DNA of 64,000 bases. It comes from Knoellia sp031844405 (GTDB taxonomy: Bacteria > Actinomycetota > Actinomycetes > Actinomycetales > Dermatophilaceae). The translations under genes and the position numbers were made by a program. The notes beneath the pieces are model-generated. The model searched no databases, was not told the origin of the DNA, and saw nothing but the letters and a program-made list of their open reading frames with translations. The DNA lies in contig JAUZVC010000001.1 in assembly GCA_031844405.1 (NCBI GenBank), forward strand, positions 1,703,499 to 1,767,498, in the 5' to 3' direction. Positions 28,103-36,172 of the stretch are shown here, piece by piece; the stretch's first letter is position 1, and each line of letters begins with the position of its first letter.

Positions 28103-28167
28103 CGACTTCTTGCGACTTCCAGCAGTGAGGAGCGCAGCGACGAGCTGCTGGAAGTCGCAAGAAGTCG
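28103..28167. terminator. Bidirectional terminator with a 23-bp perfect inverted repeat
   Basis: The arms 28103-28125 and 28145-28167 are perfect reverse complements around a 19-base loop whose core reads GAGGAGCGCAGCGACGAG. It lies between convergent genes (acyl-CoA ligase, PCMT-like). The loop sequence is of the kind that gives ERSDE when translated and is met as an intergenic repeat in actinobacteria; I did not see a second copy in this window. Confidence 0.75.
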
Positions 28168-28187
28168 TTCCCCGTATGCCGTCGTGC

Positions 28188-28787
28188 TCAGTCCTCGACG
28201 AGCGGCACGAACCGGTAGGCCCCGTGGACCTCGACGTGCGCGTCCCCGGTCGGTGCGCCAGCGGCGTCGAACCCGGAGTCCCGGACGACCCGGTGCATCC
28301 GCCCCCGCACCGGGACGACCATGACCCCGCCGGGCACGAGCTGGTCGAGCAGCGCCCGGGGCAGCGACTCCGCCTCGGCCGAGACGAGGATCCGGTCGAA
28401 CGGCCCCTCGCCCGGCGCCCCGAGCACACCGGGGGAGGCGAGCACGAGGCGAGCCCACGGCATACCCGTGCGTTGGAGGTTCGCCGCTCCGGCCAGCGCG
28501 ATGTCCTCGATCCGCTCGACCCCGAGCACCGACCCGCCCGGTCCGGTGAGGTGCGCCAGCAGTGCCGTCGTCCACCCCGACCCGGCGCCGACGTCGAGCA
28601 CCCGGTCGCCGGGGCGGACGTCGAGCAGCTCGAGCATCGCCACGACCGTCCGCGGCTGGGAGTTCGTCTGGCCGTGCCCGATCGGCAGCGGCCCGTCCCG
28701 TCCGGCGTGCCGTCGCTCGCGTCGTGGCAGGAACCCCTGGCGCGGCCACGCGGCCATCGCCTCCGCCACCCGCTGTGCGGCGTCCAT
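28188..28787 (-). CDS. Protein-L-isoaspartate O-methyltransferase-like SAM methyltransferase
   Basis: The 199-aa protein has the PCMT layout: FLPRRERRHAGRDGPLPIGHGQTNSQ before the fold (the IGxGQTxSQP motif), SAM motif I VLDVGAGSGWTTALL near 63, FDRILVSAEAESLPRALLDQLV and GGVMVVPV. It repairs isoaspartyl residues or modifies another carboxylate. Start ATG 28787; a GGGGG tract precedes it closely. It is divergent from the radical SAM gene across ~78 bp. Confidence 0.88.
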   Translation of the reverse strand: MDAAQRVAEAMAAWPRQGFLPRRERRHAGRDGPLPIGHGQTNSQPRTVVAMLELLDVRPGDRVLDVGAGSGWTTALLAHLTGPGGSVLGVERIEDIALAGAANLQRTGMPWARLVLASPGVLGAPGEGPFDRILVSAEAESLPRALLDQLVPGGVMVVPVRGRMHRVVRDSGFDAAGAPTGDAHVEVHGAYRFVPLVED

Positions 28788-28865
28788 GCCCCCATTGTGG
28801 CCCCGTGCATGAGGCCGGACCGTGCGACTTTGGGGACTTCGCGCTCGCGAACGTACCCTTGACGG

Positions 28866-30860
28866 ATGCATCCCCGTCCCGCCGGCACCTCGCTCTTCCC
28901 TGACCTCGAGCCCCTGCTCGAACAGGTGAGCAAGCCGATCCAGTACGTCGGCGGCGAGCTCAACTCGACCGTCAAGGACTGGCACGTCGGCGGTGACGCG
29001 ACCGTCCGCTGGGCGCTCATGTACCCCGACGCCTACGAGGTGGGTGTGCCCAACCAGGGCTCGATGATCCTCTACGAGGTCCTCAACGAGGTCCCCGACG
29101 CGCTCGCCGAGCGCACGTATGCCGTGTGGCCCGACATGGAGGCCCTCATGCGCTCCGCCGGGGTGCCGCAGTTCACCGTCGACGGCCACCGCGCGGTCGG
29201 CGACTTCGACGTCCTCGGGGTGTCGTTCTCAACCGAGCTGGGCTACACCAACCTGCTCACCGCGCTCGACCTCGCCGGCATCCCGCTGCACGCCCGCGAC
29301 CGCGTGGACGGCGACACCATCGTCATCGCCGGTGGCCATGCCGCCTTCAACCCCGAGACGATCGCCGACTTCGTCGACGCCGCGATCATCGGCGACGGCG
29401 AGGAGGCGGTGCTCATGGTCACCGACCTCGTCCGCGCCTGGAAGAGCGAGGGTATGCCGGGTGGTCGCCGCGAGCTGCTGCTGCGCCTCGCGAGGACCGG
29501 TGGCGTCTACGTGCCGGCCTTCTACGAGGTGACCTACCTGCCCGACGGACGCATCCAGCGCATCGCGCCCACCGAGCACGGCGTGCCATGGCGCGTCTCG
29601 AAGCACACGGTCATGGACCTCGACGCCTGGCCCTACCCGAAGCAGCCGCTGGTGCCGCTCGCCGAGTCGGTGCACGAGCGCATGTCCGTCGAGATCTTCC
29701 GCGGGTGCACCCGCGGCTGCCGCTTCTGCCAGGCCGGGATGATCACCCGTCCCGTGCGCGAGCGGTCGATCACGGGCATCGGCGAGATGGTCGAGAAGGG
29801 CCTCGCCGCCACCGGGTTCGAGGAGGTCGGGCTGCTCTCGCTGTCCAGCGCCGACCACTCCGAGATCGCCGACATCACCAAGGGCCTCGCCGACCGCTAC
29901 GAGGGCACCAACACCGGTCTCTCGCTGCCGTCGACCCGCGTCGACGCCTTCAACATCGACCTCGCCAACGAACTCACCCGCAACGGGCGCCGCTCCGGCC
30001 TGACGTTCGCGCCCGAGGGCGGCAGCGAGCGCATCCGCAAGGTCATCAACAAGATGGTGACCGAGGACGACCTCATCACGACCGTCTCCGCGGCCTACGG
30101 CGCGGGCTGGCGCAACGTCAAGCTGTACTTCATGTGCGGCCTGCCGACCGAGACCGACGAGGACGTGCTCCAGATCGCCGAGCTCGCCAAGCGGGTCATC
30201 GAGACCGGCCGCCGGGTGAGTGGGCGCAAGGACATCCGCTGCACCGTCTCGATCGGCGGGTTCGTGCCCAAGCCGCACACGCCGTTCCAGTGGGTCGGGC
30301 AGCTGTCCGCCGACGAGACCGACGCCCGCCTCGAGAAGCTCCGCGACGCGATCCGCTCCGACCGCCGCCTCGGCTCGTCCATCGGCTTCCGCTACCACGA
30401 CGGCAAGCCCGGGATCGTCGAGGGACTGCTCTCCCGCGGCGACCGTCGGGTCGGCGCCGTCATCGAGCAGGTCTGGCGCGACGGCGGTCGCTTCGACGGC
30501 TGGAGCGAGCACTTCTCCTACGACCTCTGGATGGAGGCGGCCGAGAAGGCCTTCTCGCGGAGCGAGTGGCCGATCGACGTCGACTGGTACACCACGCGCG
30601 AGCGCGAGGAGTCCGAGGTCCTGCCGTGGGACGTCGTCGACTCCGGCCTCGACAAGGAGTGGCTCTGGCAGGACTGGCTCGACGCCATCGACGAGACCGA
30701 GGTCGACGACTGCCGCTGGACGCCGTGCTTCGACTGCGGCGTGTGCCCGCAGATGGGGACCGAGATCGAGATCGGGCCCACCGGCAAGGTCCTCCTGCCG
30801 CTCACCGTGCTGGGCTCGGGCCGCGCCGCCATGGCCGAGCACTCCCACGCCCACGTCTGA
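28866..30860 (+). CDS. TIGR03960-family B12-binding radical SAM protein
   Basis: The 664-aa protein has an N-terminal cobalamin-binding-like Rossmann domain (~30-210, VGVPNQGSMILYEVLN; GGHAAFNPETIADFVDAAI), a radical SAM core with the 4Fe-4S cluster motif CTRGCRFC (Cys 281/285/288) and a C-terminal Cys segment (CFDCGVCPQMG). The reaction is unknown. It is the usual partner of TIGR03936 proteins, which in most actinobacteria are directly adjacent; here the partner starts 6.4 kb downstream at 37222. ATG start at 28866. Confidence 0.93.
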   Translation: MHPRPAGTSLFPDLEPLLEQVSKPIQYVGGELNSTVKDWHVGGDATVRWALMYPDAYEVGVPNQGSMILYEVLNEVPDALAERTYAVWPDMEALMRSAGVPQFTVDGHRAVGDFDVLGVSFSTELGYTNLLTALDLAGIPLHARDRVDGDTIVIAGGHAAFNPETIADFVDAAIIGDGEEAVLMVTDLVRAWKSEGMPGGRRELLLRLARTGGVYVPAFYEVTYLPDGRIQRIAPTEHGVPWRVSKHTVMDLDAWPYPKQPLVPLAESVHERMSVEIFRGCTRGCRFCQAGMITRPVRERSITGIGEMVEKGLAATGFEEVGLLSLSSADHSEIADITKGLADRYEGTNTGLSLPSTRVDAFNIDLANELTRNGRRSGLTFAPEGGSERIRKVINKMVTEDDLITTVSAAYGAGWRNVKLYFMCGLPTETDEDVLQIAELAKRVIETGRRVSGRKDIRCTVSIGGFVPKPHTPFQWVGQLSADETDARLEKLRDAIRSDRRLGSSIGFRYHDGKPGIVEGLLSRGDRRVGAVIEQVWRDGGRFDGWSEHFSYDLWMEAAEKAFSRSEWPIDVDWYTTREREESEVLPWDVVDSGLDKEWLWQDWLDAIDETEVDDCRWTPCFDCGVCPQMGTEIEIGPTGKVLLPLTVLGSGRAAMAEHSHAHV

Positions 30861-30875
30861 CCCCGTCCGCCAGCC

Positions 30876-30943
30876 CGAGCGAGCCAGAGGCTGGCGAGCC
30901 GGCCACCCACGAGTGGTCCGTTCACCAGTTTCTGGCTCGCTCG
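30876..30943 (+). terminator. Structured region after the radical SAM gene
   Basis: Thirteen-bp perfect arms (30876-30888 with 30931-30943, CGAGCGAGCCAGA and its complement) enclose smaller hairpins including CCAC/GTGG; a further CGCTCGT-C-ACGAGCG hairpin overlaps its right side. Probable terminator of the upstream gene. The rest of 30944-31074 shows nothing recognisable. Confidence 0.5.
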
Positions 30944-31074
30944 TCACGAGCGGCGCGCATCATGGCCGTCGGCGCACACCTGCCTGCGCCGGTCGTCACG
31001 CGCTGCGCCGTTGGCGCCCACGGCGCAGAAACGGGCTGATGCGGCTGTCGGGGGTCGGTGCCACGCTGGCTCGC

Positions 31075-31536
31075 ATGAGCCGCACGATCCAGGTGACGTT
31101 CGACGCCCACGACCCGCGCGCCCAGTCGAGGTTCTGGGCTGCCGCGCTCGGCTACGCCATCCCCGGCCCGCCGGGCGTCGAGGTGCCCGAGGGCGGCGAC
31201 CCGCTCGCCGCCTGGGACGACTTCCTCACCCGGGTCGGCGTCCCCGAGGACCAGCACAACTTGCGCTCGGCGATCGAGGACCCCGGCGGCACGGGACCGC
31301 GGGTCTTCTTCCAGCAGGTCCCCGAGGACAAGATTGCGAAGAACCGGGTCCACCTCGACGTGCGCGCTGCTCCGGGTCTCGAGGGTGACGACCGGATGGC
31401 CGCGCTCGAGGCCGAGTGCGAGCGTCTCGTCGGGCTCGGCGCCCGCCGGTTGCGCCGGGTCGAGCCCGAGCCGCCGATGGAGGCCGGGTTCATCGTCATG
31501 GCCGACCCCGAGGACAACGAGTTCTGCCTCGACTGA
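31075..31536 (+). CDS. VOC (glyoxalase/bleomycin resistance) superfamily protein
   Basis: The 153-aa protein has the beta-alpha-beta-beta-beta repeat pattern of VOC proteins: IQVTFDAHDPRAQSRFWAAALGY at the start, FFQQVPEDKIAKNRVHLDV in the middle and FIVMADPEDNEFCLD at the end with the typical C-terminal metal-side Glu. Substrate unknown. Start ATG 31075. First gene of the block separating the two radical SAM-linked genes. Confidence 0.85.
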   Translation: MSRTIQVTFDAHDPRAQSRFWAAALGYAIPGPPGVEVPEGGDPLAAWDDFLTRVGVPEDQHNLRSAIEDPGGTGPRVFFQQVPEDKIAKNRVHLDVRAAPGLEGDDRMAALEAECERLVGLGARRLRRVEPEPPMEAGFIVMADPEDNEFCLD

Positions 31537-31655
31537 GCGCCACCCGGGGGTCACGGCACGCGGGTTCGCGCAGCGTTCACCTGCGAAGGGACATCCCGAC
31601 GTCGTCCGTGGCTAGGTTGGGGACACCCCCCCGCACACCGACCAAGGACCGCACG

Positions 31656-32861
31656 ATGAACCTCGCCCGAGCCGCCATGACCTGCGCCGCAGCGCTCCTC
31701 GCCCTCGCTCCCAGCGCCGGAGCCCAGGCCGCGCCCTCCGACCCACCCGCCGACGCGCGCGGCGAGTCGCTGCGGGTCGCGACCTACAACCTCTCGCTCA
31801 ACCGCAACACCGCCGGGCAGCTCGTCACCGACCTGTCGACGCCGGACAACGCCCAGGCCAAGGCGGTCGCCGAGGTCATCCAGCGCGCGAACCCCGACAT
31901 CGTCCTGCTCAACGAGTTCGACTACGTCGAGGGCGGCCGGGCGGTCGACCTCTTCCGTGACAACTACCTCGAGGTCGGCCAGAGCGGTGCGTCGCCGGTG
32001 GACTACCCGTACTCCTTCGTCGCACCCTCCAACACCGGTGTCCCCACCGGGTTCGACCTCAACAACGACGGCACCGTCGGCGGGGGCGACGACGCCTTCG
32101 GCTTCGGTCTCTTCCCGGGCCAGTACGGCATGGTGGTCCTCTCCAAGTACCCGATCCGCACCGACGAGGCTCGCACCTTCCAGCACTTCCTCTGGAAGGA
32201 CATGCCCGGCAACGTCCTGCCCACCGACTGGTACTCGCCGCAGGAGCAGGCGATCCTCCGCCTGTCGAGCAAGTCGCACTGGGACGTCCCGGTGACCGTC
32301 GGCAAGCGCACCGTCCACGTCCTCGCCGCCCACCCCACGCCGCCGAGCTTCGACGGCCCCGAGGACCGCAACGGACGTCGCAACCACGACGAGATCCGCT
32401 TCTGGGCCGACTACGTCACGCCGGGCCAGGGCTCCTACATCTACGACGACGCCGGCGCCCGCGGCGGGCTCAACCCCAGCGAGAGCTTCGTCATCCTCGG
32501 CGACTACAACGCGGACCCGTTCGACGGCGACTCCTACGACAACGCCATCCACCAGCTGCTCGGCAACAAGCGCATCGTCGACCCGCAGGCCACCTCCGAG
32601 GGTGCGGTCGAGGCGGCCAGGCTCCAGGGCGGCGCCAACCTCACCCACCGCGGCGACCCGAAGTACGACACCGCCGACTTCTCCGACAGCGCGCCGGGCA
32701 ACCTCCGCGTCGACTACACCCTCTTCTCGCGCCACTTCACCGTCCGCGACGCCCACGTCTTCTGGCCGGTCCGGAGCGACCCGCTCTTCCGCCTCACCGG
32801 CGTCTTCCCCTTCCCGACGAGCGACCACCGACTCGTCTGGGCGGACGTCACCCTGCGCTGA
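31656..32861 (+). CDS. Secreted endonuclease/exonuclease/phosphatase-family hydrolase
   Basis: The 401-aa protein has a Sec signal peptide (residues 1-27, AALLALAPSAGAQA, cleavage near AQA-AP). The mature part is a DNase I-like EEP domain: RVATYNLSLNRN, IVLLNEFDYVEGG, YGMVVLSKYPI, HVLAAHPTPP, VILGDYNADPFDGD and DYTLFS...TSDHRLVWADV with the catalytic His pair. It may cleave extracellular DNA, phospholipid or phosphoester; substrate unassigned. CCAAGGA precedes the ATG. It is followed by a hairpin made of inverted GTATGCCG copies. Confidence 0.9.
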   Translation: MNLARAAMTCAAALLALAPSAGAQAAPSDPPADARGESLRVATYNLSLNRNTAGQLVTDLSTPDNAQAKAVAEVIQRANPDIVLLNEFDYVEGGRAVDLFRDNYLEVGQSGASPVDYPYSFVAPSNTGVPTGFDLNNDGTVGGGDDAFGFGLFPGQYGMVVLSKYPIRTDEARTFQHFLWKDMPGNVLPTDWYSPQEQAILRLSSKSHWDVPVTVGKRTVHVLAAHPTPPSFDGPEDRNGRRNHDEIRFWADYVTPGQGSYIYDDAGARGGLNPSESFVILGDYNADPFDGDSYDNAIHQLLGNKRIVDPQATSEGAVEAARLQGGANLTHRGDPKYDTADFSDSAPGNLRVDYTLFSRHFTVRDAHVFWPVRSDPLFRLTGVFPFPTSDHRLVWADVTLR

Positions 32862-32880
32862 CCCCACCCAGCCGAACGAC

Positions 32881-32920
32881 CACGTATGCCGTGGCACCCG
32901 CCGGTGCCACGGCATACGTG
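32881..32920. terminator. Terminator built from inverted GTATGCCG repeats (after the EEP gene)
   Basis: Perfect 17-bp inverted repeat (32881-32897 with 32904-32920), 6-base loop CCGCCG; one octamer per arm (32884-32891, 32910-32917). Confidence 0.8.
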
Positions 32921-32932
32921 CGTCGTGACCTG

Positions 32933-32946
32933 GGGGAGCGCTCCCC
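32933..32946. promoter_or_regulatory. 14-bp palindrome GGGGAGCGCTCCCC, LacI-family (CebR-like) operator candidate
   Basis: Perfect palindrome centred on GAGCGCTC, very like the CebR box TGGGAGCGCTCCCA of Streptomyces. It lies about 25 bp upstream of a possible -10 (TAGCGT, 32972-32977) and 87 bp before the WXG-like unit. No lacI-family gene is in the window. Confidence 0.45.
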
Positions 32947-33032
32947 ATCGTCAGGAGGGTTCTCGCACGCCTAGCGTGGCCGCGAACGGGTGCGACGGGG
33001 GACGTCGCCCCACCGGCGGAGGGAGGCGACGC

Positions 33033-34019
33033 ATGGGCGACGAACGGATCAGGGTGGTCCCGGCCGACATGGGCTCGGACGCGGCGCAGTGGAGTGCGGC
33101 GTCGGAGTCGTTGGGCCGGGCGCACCGCGCGGTCCCGGCACTGGGGGTCTCGTTCGGCGGGTTCCAGTCCGTCGTCGGCACCAAGTACGCCGCCGCCGAC
33201 CTCGCCGTGCAGAACATGCTCGAGCTGGGCGCGTCGCGGCTCAGGGCGACGGCGACCAACGTCACGAGCAACAACGCCCAGACGACCGGGGACGACGACG
33301 ACGCGAGCACCCGGGTGCGCACGGCCGCCTCGGGCGGCGCGGGTGGGGGCAGCGGTGCTCGCGTGGATGGCGGCGCCGGGGGAGCAGGCGCTGGGAGCCG
33401 CGGAGGCAGGGGCGAGGGTCACTACACCGACCTGCTCGGTCCGCAGCAGCCCACGCACCCGGTGCCCACCGACCCCGTGCCGACCGACCCCATGCCCAGC
33501 GACCCCAGGGACCCCGACATCACCTTCGACCGCACGGTCGACCCCGAGACGGGCGAGGTCACGTGGACCCCGCGGGTCATGGAGCCGGGGGAGGGTCGGG
33601 CGGTCGACGGCCGCGACGTCGAGCGCATCCCGGAGCGTGCCGACCGCATCGTCGTGACGATGGTCGACGGCGAGCCACGGATCACCTACGTCGACACCGA
33701 CGCGCAGCCGCCCGACGGTGCGGCGTGGCAGTCGCACGGCGGACGCCCGGTCGCCGTCGCCGAGCCTCTCGACCTCGCGCAGGACCCGCAGTCGCGGGTC
33801 GTCGCGGGCAGCGGCGCGACCGAGCCGACGGCTCAGCCCGCCCGCACCGAGTGGAGCCGGCCGCTGCCCGAGGGCGCCGACTACGCCGTCGTCGAGCTGC
33901 GCGACGGCGAGCCCCACCTCGTCCTCCTCGACGTCGACGGCAAGGACGTCACGCAGGTGGCCGACGACCGGCTGCCGACCGGCCGGGTCCGGCCCGAACC
34001 GAGCGGAGTGCAGGCATGA
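33033..34019 (+). CDS. Hypothetical ESX/WXG-like protein with repeated C-terminal domain
   Basis: The 328-aa protein is not recognised as a named family. Residues 1-90 look like two amphipathic helices of the small ESX/EspC type (AAQWSAASESLGRAHRAVPAL; AVQNMLELGASRLRATATNV). A Gly-rich linker (~95-130) and a PTDPVPTDPMPSDP linker follow, then a C-terminal region with two related beta units (IVVTMVDGEPRITYVDTD and YAVVELRDGEPHLVLLDVD). There is no signal peptide. GGAGGGAGG precedes the ATG. The stop overlaps the next gene by 4 bases, so the two are one operon. Confidence 0.7.
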   Translation: MGDERIRVVPADMGSDAAQWSAASESLGRAHRAVPALGVSFGGFQSVVGTKYAAADLAVQNMLELGASRLRATATNVTSNNAQTTGDDDDASTRVRTAASGGAGGGSGARVDGGAGGAGAGSRGGRGEGHYTDLLGPQQPTHPVPTDPVPTDPMPSDPRDPDITFDRTVDPETGEVTWTPRVMEPGEGRAVDGRDVERIPERADRIVVTMVDGEPRITYVDTDAQPPDGAAWQSHGGRPVAVAEPLDLAQDPQSRVVAGSGATEPTAQPARTEWSRPLPEGADYAVVELRDGEPHLVLLDVDGKDVTQVADDRLPTGRVRPEPSGVQA

Positions 34020-34825
34020 GCACGGTGAGCGCATCGGTGAGCACCCTCCGCACGAGCCTCGCCACGCTGCGGACCTACGTCACGGGCATCGACAGCGAGT
34101 ACATGGCCTACGTCAACAGCCACAACCTGCACACGTGCGGGCCGCAGGGGGTGCACTACATCGACGGCTTCCGGCCCGGCTCCGGGCACTCGTGGCACGA
34201 GTACCGCGACAAGGTCTCCGCCGTCGTGACGTGGGCCGAGAAGTACGTCGACGACTCGGCCTGGGTCGACGCGCTCGACACCCGGGCGGCGAAGTGGCAG
34301 ACCGCGACCGGTCACGCCTCCGACGCGTGGGACGACGTCGACTCCAAGAACCTCCCGGCGCTCGAGAGCTGGCGCGGACCCGCCGGCCGCGCCTACCGCG
34401 AGGTCGTCCCGAAGATGCAGGCCGGCACCTCGTCCGCCTACTTCGGCGCCATGCACATGAAGAGCGCCTCGGAGTCGATCTCGACCGCGGGCGAGGCGTT
34501 CTTCACCGACGTCGCCGCGGCCGTGTCGACCCTCGCGAGCGGCCTCACCCACTACACGCCTGCGCCCCCGCCGCGTCAGGAGGGCGATCCGCCCTCGGTG
34601 AGCGCGCAGGGGTCCTACAGCTGCGGCCTGCTCCACGACACCGACGACGCGGGCAACCACCCGTGGACCGCGATGACGACGTGCGAGACGGCGCTGACCA
34701 CGCTCGAGTCCGAGGTCGAGGAGGCGCTGCGGATCGCCGGCGCCGGCGGACCCGCCGCCGGCGGCTACCGGATGCCGGGCGAGTACTTCGCCGACGCGTG
34801 GCCCCCCGCGCCCGGACGCGGCTGA
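34016..34825 (+). CDS. Hypothetical WXG-motif protein, partner of the preceding gene
   Basis: The 269-aa, mostly helical protein without signal peptide has the N-terminal helix SASVSTLRTSLATLRTYV, then YRDKVSAVVTWAEKYVDDSAW and the turn LESWRGPAGRAYREV, which carries a W-x-G like WXG100/LXG secretion substrates. Three Cys occur (THTCGP-type near 41, YSCGLL near 201, TTCETAL near 221). The C-terminus is Gly/Pro-rich. The 4-base overlap with the gene before suggests a complex. No type VII secretion ATPase (EccC/EssC) lies in the window. Function unknown. Confidence 0.7.
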   Translation: MSTVSASVSTLRTSLATLRTYVTGIDSEYMAYVNSHNLHTCGPQGVHYIDGFRPGSGHSWHEYRDKVSAVVTWAEKYVDDSAWVDALDTRAAKWQTATGHASDAWDDVDSKNLPALESWRGPAGRAYREVVPKMQAGTSSAYFGAMHMKSASESISTAGEAFFTDVAAAVSTLASGLTHYTPAPPPRQEGDPPSVSAQGSYSCGLLHDTDDAGNHPWTAMTTCETALTTLESEVEEALRIAGAGGPAAGGYRMPGEYFADAWPPAPGRG

Positions 34826-34862
34826 CCGCACCTTCCTGCCGGGGGGCACCGACGCAGGACGA

Positions 34863-34934
34863 CGTATGCCGTCCGCCGAGCCACGGCATACGCGCTCGAG
34901 GGCGGCGCACCGCTAACGCGGTGCGCCGCCCTCG
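34863..34934. terminator. Double terminator between the WXG-like unit and terC
   Basis: First hairpin: CGTATGCCGT/ACGGCATACG (34863-34872 with 34883-34892). Second: a perfect 17-bp stem with loop TAAC (34897-34913 with 34918-34934). It serves the converging genes ending at 34825 and 34948. Confidence 0.85.
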
Positions 34935-34947
34935 CGACGGTGCGAGG

Positions 34948-35958
34948 TCAGCCGGCGGGCGTCTCGACCCGCTCGCGCTCCTCCTCGCGCCGGGCGGCGA
35001 TGAGGCTCGTCGTCGTGGCGGTGGCGAGGATGGCGAGGATGACGCCGAGCGAGAAGAGCGTCGGCACCTCCGGCACCCACGTCCACACGCCGTGCGCCCA
35101 GTGCAGGACGAGCTTGACGCCGATGAAGGCGAGGATGGCGGCGAGCCCGTGACCGAGGTGCTTGAGCGAGCCGAGCGCGCCCTGCAGGACGAAGTAGAGC
35201 GCGCGCAGGCCCAGCAGGGCGAAGGCGTTCGTCGCGAAGACGAGGTAGGGGTCCTCGGTGATGCCGTAGACCGCGGGGACCGAGTCGATGGCGAAGACGA
35301 TGTCGGTGCCCAGGATCGCGACGACGACGAGCGCCATCGGGGTGAGCATCCGGCGCCCGGCCTCGGTGACCGTCATCCGGGTGCCGCGGTAGTCGTCGGT
35401 CACCGGCCAGAAGCGGCGCAGGAGGCGGACCGAGCGCAGCGAGGCGATGTCGACCTCGTGGTCGGCCTCGGAGAGCGCGTCACGCAGGACCTTGACGGCG
35501 GTGACGAGCAGGATGACGCCGAAGAGGAGGAACGCCCACGAGAAGGTCGCGATGAGCTGGGCGCCGAGGGCGATGAAGATGCCGCGGAGAACGATGGCGC
35601 CGGCGACGCCGATGAGCAGCACCCGCTGCTGGTACTGCTTCGGCACCGCGAACGCGGTGAGCAGCAGCATGAAGACGAAGAGGTTGTCGACCGAGAGGGA
35701 CTTCTCGACGAGGTAGCCGGTGTAGTACTCGACACCGGTCTGGCTGCCGTGCGCGTTCCACAGCCAGACGCCGAAGCCGACGGGGATGGCGACGTAGAAC
35801 GCCGACCAGGCGACGGCCTCCTTCATCGAGACCTCGTGCGGCCGCCTCGTGACGAGGAAGTCGAGCACGAGCAGCCCGATGACGGCGCCGATGGTCAGCA
35901 GCCAGAGGGTGGGGGTGCCGACAGCGTCGGACGCTGCGGCAGGGGCGAGAGAGAGCAT
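34948..35958 (-). CDS. TerC-family integral membrane protein (Alx/MeeF-type Mn2+ exporter family)
   Basis: The 336-aa protein has about 9 membrane segments and the TerC core: FLVTRRPHEVSMKEAV, YLVEKSLSVDNLFVFMLLL with the paired acidic residues, ILGTDIVFAIDSVPAVYGI, and FVVLQGALGSLKHL-like loop with KLVLHW. TerC/Alx proteins export Mn2+ or handle metal for exoenzymes. Start ATG 35958 with GAGGA 6-7 bases upstream. Its leader carries a candidate yybP-ykoY Mn2+ riboswitch (35985-36083), supporting a role in manganese homeostasis. Confidence 0.92.
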   Translation of the reverse strand: MLSLAPAAASDAVGTPTLWLLTIGAVIGLLVLDFLVTRRPHEVSMKEAVAWSAFYVAIPVGFGVWLWNAHGSQTGVEYYTGYLVEKSLSVDNLFVFMLLLTAFAVPKQYQQRVLLIGVAGAIVLRGIFIALGAQLIATFSWAFLLFGVILLVTAVKVLRDALSEADHEVDIASLRSVRLLRRFWPVTDDYRGTRMTVTEAGRRMLTPMALVVVAILGTDIVFAIDSVPAVYGITEDPYLVFATNAFALLGLRALYFVLQGALGSLKHLGHGLAAILAFIGVKLVLHWAHGVWTWVPEVPTLFSLGVILAILATATTTSLIAARREEERERVETPAG

Positions 35959-35984
35959 GAGCGGTCCTCACGACGTGGTGTCAT
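35895..35984 (-). other. Short upstream ORF overlapping the terC start (29 codons)
   Basis: The ATG at 35984 is preceded by AAGGAG, which is part of the riboswitch 3' element. The frame (MTPRREDRSCSLS...) passes through the terC start in another frame and stops at 35895. Translation would couple the riboswitch-controlled ribosome site to terC. Whether it is translated is unknown. Confidence 0.4.
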
Positions 35985-36083
35985 GAGGTCTCCTTCACCT
36001 GCGGCGAACCGCTGGTGTCGTGCCGGAGCCACCGTCTGGGTGACCGAACTGACCGACACGAGCTCGAGAAGTACTCCCCTCGT
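35985..36083 (-). promoter_or_regulatory. Candidate yybP-ykoY manganese riboswitch in the terC leader
   Basis: Read on the minus strand, the 5' element GGGGAGUA (36080-36073), a middle GUCGGUCA segment, a variable GC-rich arm and the 3' element GUGAAGGAGACCUC (ending at 35985) match the order and key bases of yybP-ykoY elements, which commonly precede terC/alx/mntP genes. The AAGGAG ribosome site is inside the 3' element, implying translational control. Confidence 0.7.
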
Positions 36084-36172
36084 GGACGAAGTGTACGAAA
36101 CCGACGCGTCACGAGGCAAAACGCCCGGCCCCCTCGCGCTGCCGGGCCCTGCCGGCGGGTAGAACCGAGGTG

